DNA of 64,000 nt from Monoplex corrugatus (taxonomy: Eukaryota > Mollusca > Gastropoda > Littorinimorpha > Ranellidae): contig JAPXFY010000026.1 in assembly GCA_030674185.1 (NCBI GenBank), forward strand, positions 49,340,246 to 49,404,245, given 5' to 3'. A program made the position numbers and the translations under genes. Shown piece by piece: positions 60,438 to 64,000 of this stretch. The notes under the pieces are model-generated. The model was given only the letters and a program-made list of their open reading frames with translations. It had not been told where the DNA came from and did not search any database. Position 1 is the first letter of the stretch. Every line of letters starts with the position of its first letter.

Positions 60438-61005
60438 AGGTACAAAATCCCCCTGTCGGGATGCTGGGGGCTTTTTCAGTAGAAATAGTATCCCCACCTT
60501 TTGGAAATTCTGTGCTAGAAATTTTCTCCTTTCTGTTACTCTTTCTTCATTCTTTGCTTTCTCTCATCTCTTCCTGTCATTTTCTGGCTTGCTGGTCTAT
60601 TCACCTGCATGTGTTCGATAAAGTCTTAGGTACTTGCTCTTAGGATTGATAATTGGGTACATATATGAAGTGCATTTTTGGCTCTAGGGAAATGAGATAC
60701 GCGGAAGCAGTTTCAGAAATTCAGGTCCGTTTTTATATGTTCTATTGTCCGTAGTTATGTTTCAAGTTGTATTCAGGTACGTGTGTTTTTTAATCCCCCA
60801 TGTGATAAATTGGATGGCTTGGTGCACGTCAGGGGCATGTCCTTAGATTATGTGCGCGGATGCATTGATATGTGTACTTAATTGTATTTTCCTTTTTTTT
60901 TTCACTGTTGAAGTATTATGTATGCTTTGAAACGGTTATATAAGCTTGATATGGTTGTACGCAGTCGGCTGGGCTTTAAACAAAAATAACAGTAACAGGT
61001 ACAAA
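60438..61005 (+). mobile_element. D dispersed repeat, full length with TSD
   Basis: The best-defined copy: element 60448-60995 (548 bp) with the perfect 10-bp duplication AGGTACAAAA at 60438-60447 and 60996-61005. It starts TCCCCCTGTCGGGATGCTGG, has GTAGAAATAGTATCCCCACC (TATAAATAG in other copies), and ends CAGTCGGCTGGGCTTTAAAC AAAAATAACAGTAAC. The duplication and the simple-sequence 3' end show that it is a retrotransposed unit. No reading frame. Confidence 0.93.
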
Positions 61006-61264
61006 ACGTTAAAAAAATGTACATACAGGGAGAAACACGGGTTTGCAACATGGCAAGACGAGTACTTTGAATAAACGTCTGTCCACTCAAGTGTGTTTAT
61101 GCAAATTTCAGTACCTCTTGTCATTAAAAATATATGAAAGGGGAGGGGAGGGGGTTTGTAAAAGGCTTAAAAATACAGAGCATTGTTGGTGTGTCTTTCC
61201 TTTTCACCCCGTTTTGCTATTCTCATGTGTTCGTTTCCTTTTTCTCCTCTCTCATCGATTTGTT

Positions 61265-61360
61265 CCCCCTGTTGAAGTATTGTATGTTTTGAAACGGTTA
61301 TAGCCCTGATATGGTTCTACACAGTCGGCTGGGCTTGAAACAAAAATAACAGTAACATTG
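61265..61360 (+). mobile_element. D dispersed repeat, 3'-end fragment
   Basis: CCCCCTGTTGAAGTATTGTA, CGGTTATAGCCCTGATATGG, ACAGTCGGCTGGGCTTGAAA CAAAAATAACAGTAAC. About 95 bp, 5'-truncated; the flanks show no clear duplication. Confidence 0.85.
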
Positions 61361-61424
61361 ATGTTTTTTCTGTCAGTTTCCTGTGCCATTTCACCGGCCA
61401 CAGAATAGGGGACAAATGTTCACA

Positions 61425-61800
61425 ACTTTATGGTGATGATGATGAAAGTGATGAAGATGATGACGACGATGACGATATGGATTATAATCATGACACCACG
61501 GCGTTGACAGCGTGACACGGCAGAACTGTACATTTACTATCTTAGTATATCCTGCTAGACCCGAGAGATACAGACACCTGCAGTGATACATCCGTAAAGT
61601 AGATGAAACTCGATTATGTGGCGGCAGTCTTTCCAACGAGCCCACGGCACGTTCAACTCTGCATTTACTATAGCAGCCAGTCAGGACTGAAAAAATTCCA
61701 CTAAAAATTCTTTGGACTGACGGAGTTTGGAACCCAAGACTTTCCAGTCAGTCGCTTACGTTGGGAAACCACTTGGCCACTGTGACCAGCCTGTCTCGAC
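61425..61800 (-). mobile_element. tRNA-derived SINE, minus strand, near complete
   Basis: On the minus strand from 61800: A box TGGCCAAGTGG (canonical), then about 38 bp later GGGTTCCAAACTCC (B box). The body follows (the reverse complement of CCAACGAGCCCACGGCAC and GAGAGATACAGACACCTG), and then an ATC/GATGAC-rich tail at 61430-61475. The strongest polymerase III boxes in the window. The anticodon region is too long and unpaired for a working tRNA. Confidence 0.85.
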
Positions 61801-62044
61801 AAAATTAGTTCTTTGTTTTTCTGTGCATGCTTGCAGGTAATAAAAGACACGTGAGAAAAGCAGTGGGGAGAGGGCAGGAAGAGAAGAAAGGGAATGGTGA
61901 CGAAACTGTCCATCTGTTGTGTGTGTGTGGGTGACTAGGCAGTGACAGAAAACCAACAAAAGATCTCAAAAAGAGTGAGTGGGCGGCTGTCCAGATCCAT
62001 AAAATGGTTTCTTTTTCGCTAAGCATGTTGTATGCACAAGTAAT
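61801..62044. other. Short single-copy gap
   Basis: Nothing recognised. Minus-strand open frames here have no domain. Confidence 0.4.
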
Positions 62045-62410
62045 CAGCGTGGCGCTGTGGTTATTGCAGCGGACTACAGACTGGGAGATTGTGGGTTCGT
62101 ATCCTAATAAAAAAAGAAAACAACAACAACAACAACAAAAAGCGAAACAAAACAAAACAAAAAACAGTAATGATAATTACAACGAATTTCGAAAATGTTA
62201 TTGGATTTTTTTTGGCCTCGACTAGTTTCTGCCTACCCAGAATTATGCGTGCTATGAATTCGTTGGGAAGACTGGGACCACTTTACAGACGCGTCACTGA
62301 GGTAGTTGCTCAGTTTCCTGACGAATACTTGAGCTGTCTGTATCTCTCGGGCTTGGGTGACGCTATGCAAGACATCGTAAAGGACAGCTCTGCTACCCGG
62401 TCTTAATCCG
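62045..62410 (+). mobile_element. tRNA-derived SINE, plus strand
   Basis: A box GTGGCGCTGTGG (62050), B box GGGTTCGTATCC (62092), an A-rich (CAA)n interruption (62105-62165), then the body ACGCGTCACTGAGGTAGTTG and GTCTGTATCTCTCGGGCTTG, matching the minus-strand copies when reversed. The (CAA)n insert between head and body is peculiar to this copy. Confidence 0.8.
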
Positions 62411-63045
62411 AAATAGATTCGCTAAAGCATGAGCACTACTAACTGCATTCTCATCATTACAGCTACTGGGAAAATTGTTCTGGATTCTGTGGCACTTCAT
62501 GCCTTGGATGTCCTGCTCATTTGGTGACTTGGACTCTCAGTTTAGGTGGGTTTGATGGGCCGAAATGAATGACGGGGGAGTGAGGGTGGGGGCGTGGGGT
62601 TAGTGAAACAACAGGGGTGCAAAAAGATGGAGAGAGGAATTGTAAACAATAAACAACTAAACAAGAACACTAAAACAGAAACAAAAACAAACATCCGCCC
62701 CCTCGTCTTCTAACCTACAATAACAAGTTAAGAAATTTCGTGTCGGTTTTTTTTTTCATTCCAAAGTATGTTTTATGGAGAATCCGTCCCCACCCCTTTC
62801 CGGGAGAGTCCGTCAGTGTATAGGTATGTTTTAGGCGCAGGAGTGTTTCCTTGTATTGTTCCACGTAGAGGTTTCTTATAAAATACGTCCACATAAATGT
62901 AAATACCTATGCCGTTATGTGTCATAGTTTTTTTAAAAAGTTTTACATGGTGTTTTTTGTTTCTTGTTCTTTTGTTGTGCTTCTAAAACAGAATGATCGT
63001 ATTGCATGCACACAGTACAAATGACGAGATGGAACAGGAAAGAAA
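62411..63045. other. Single-copy region, no gene recognised
   Basis: AT-rich with an A-rich part near 62640-62700. No family match in the window. Confidence 0.45.
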
Positions 63046-63048
63046 GAA

Positions 63049-63545
63049 GGGGGGGGGGGGGGACAGACAGAGAGCTACCGAAGGAGTGAGAGAGAGGGAG
63101 AGAAAGAAACAGAGAGAGAGAGAGAGAGAGTATTCGATGATATTATGCAGGAGAGGAAGAGAGAGATAGGAGATAGAGAAAGAAAAAAGAGAAACGCTGC
63201 TGAGAGAGAACGGGATGAAAAAAGAGAAACGCTGCTGAGAGAGAACGGGATGGAGGGAGATTCCGAAGGAGTGAGAGGGAGGGAGAGAAAGAAACAATTT
63301 AAGAGAGAGAGAGAGAGAGAGCATTCGATCTGAGAGAGAGACAGAGAAAGAGAGAGAGAGAGCATTCGATCTGAGAGAGGGAGAGAGAGAGAGAGAGAAA
63401 GAGCATTCGATCTGAGACACACCACACAACACACACACCACACACACACACACACACACAACCACACACACACACACACCACACATCATCACTCACTCAC
63501 AGAGAGAGAGAGAGACGAGAGAGAGAGAGAGAGAGAGAGAATGTC
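63049..63545. repeat. GA-rich simple-sequence block with internal duplications
   Basis: A 14-base G run (63049-63062), then GA-rich DNA. It contains GAGAAACGCTGCTGAGAGAG twice (about 63188 and 63226), 'ccgaaggagtgagagagagg' twice (63078 and 63265) and GAGCATTCGATCTGAGAGAG three to four times (63320-63415). Then CA repeats (63418-63487) and more GA. The apparent reverse-strand Leu/Ser frames are artefacts. Confidence 0.9.
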
Positions 63546-63790
63546 AATTTGTCATCATCTGCCTCTTGTGGTGGTTACCAAGCAGTGACAGAGAGGAAAC
63601 AGAAGAGCGACAGAGTGGGTGGACACATCTCCTGTTCTGACAACTGGCAACATGGGCATATGCTGTTTCCAACCCGCAAACCAAACACTTCACTGTTGTC
63701 ACTGACGAAACAGACAACAACAACAATGCATCTTTGTTTGGCAATCCACCACAAGAGCCCAGAAACTAACATTGCCAGCAGATCCTGTTC
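63546..63790. other. Single-copy island between GA repeats
   Basis: About 245 bp with overlapping open frames on both strands (63549-63827 and its reverse) but no recognisable domain. Not called as a gene. Confidence 0.35.
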
Positions 63791-63877
63791 AGAGAGAGAC
63801 AGAGAGGGGGGGGCGGCTAGACAGTGAGAGGTAGAGAAGGAAAGAGGGGAGAGAGAGGAGAAAGGAGAGGAGAGAGA

Positions 63878-63912
<35 letters not shown>

Positions 63913-63915
63913 TTT
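63791..63915. repeat. GA-rich microsatellite
   Basis: GAGAGAGACAGAGAGGGG, then GAGAGAGAGGAGAAAGGAGA and (GA)n to 63911. Confidence 0.95.
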
Positions 63916-64000
63916 CGTGAAGAAAACTCATTTACGGTCTGGTTCCTTTGGGTATACACTCTTATGTACAAGACAACAAATTATAGGTTTTATTGGTTTC

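Noticed and set aside
61740..61800. A functional tRNA gene on the minus strand (also 18955-19020 and 62050-62105)
   Set aside because: A and B boxes are good, but acceptor and anticodon stems do not pair, and the heads are joined to a shared non-tRNA body, so they are SINE heads.
63549..63931. 92- and 118-codon frames on opposite strands near the right end
   Set aside because: They overlap each other, extend into GA repeats, and show no domain or codon bias.

Overview
This is a gene-poor, repeat-dominated window of nuclear DNA from an animal. I infer a mollusc, most likely a marine gastropod. The inference rests on a eukaryotic 28S rRNA fragment, very abundant CA/GT/CT microsatellites, tRNA-headed SINEs and I-, RTE- and L2-type LINEs. 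One degenerate repeat (2640-2950) also resembles, from memory, a repeat common in snail genomes. There is no operon structure, no prokaryotic gene and no CRISPR array. Nearly all long open frames are broken retrotransposons or translations of simple repeats.

Layout. 1-4.5 kb: T-rich degenerate repeats, a CA array, SINE copies and a 28-bp minisatellite. 4.5-7.55 kb: a 28S rRNA fragment running straight into an R2-type LINE whose 5' half is inverted. 7.55-9.4 kb: an RTE 5'-leader fragment and copies of a ~550-bp dispersed repeat that I call D. 9.4-13.9 kb: two large minisatellites (about 47 units of 22 bp; roughly 65 units of ~28-33 bp), both built from the 3' tail of a resident I-type LINE. 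14.8-18.4 kb: a decayed I-type LINE. 19.1-20.6 kb: a 1.5-kb CA-rich array. 21.1-34.1 kb: more I-type copies, including one apparently full-length element (26915-32514) and one internally deleted element that carries an L2-like insertion. 34-51 kb: D copies, two RTE copies (37502-40832 and ~46030-50010), fragments of a second RTE family, and the best host-gene candidate, an exon ending at a strong splice donor at 44611/44612. 51-55.6 kb: a second I-clade LINE with an open RNase H frame. 55.6-64 kb: mostly single-copy AT-rich DNA with a recent 89-bp duplication, a 26-bp minisatellite, a D copy with clear target-site duplications, two SINEs and GA-rich repeats.

How the parts work together. One I-type LINE (5' UTR, ORF1 with zinc knuckles, ORF2 with endonuclease, reverse transcriptase, RNase H and a C-terminal CCHC knuckle, and a ~170-bp 3' UTR) seems to organise much of the window. 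Its last 33-250 bp occur again and again as separate insertions flanked by 9-14-bp target-site duplications. The D repeat ends in a related tail, and the two big minisatellites are multimers of the same terminal unit. Nested insertions with target-site duplications give a relative chronology at 26.8-34.1 kb, 22.8-24.9 kb and 37.3-40.9 kb.

Everything here was read by eye. Repeat boundaries are usually good to within about 10 bp where a target-site duplication is quoted and about 30 bp elsewhere. Family names (I, RTE, L2, R2) come from motif recognition, not from searches.
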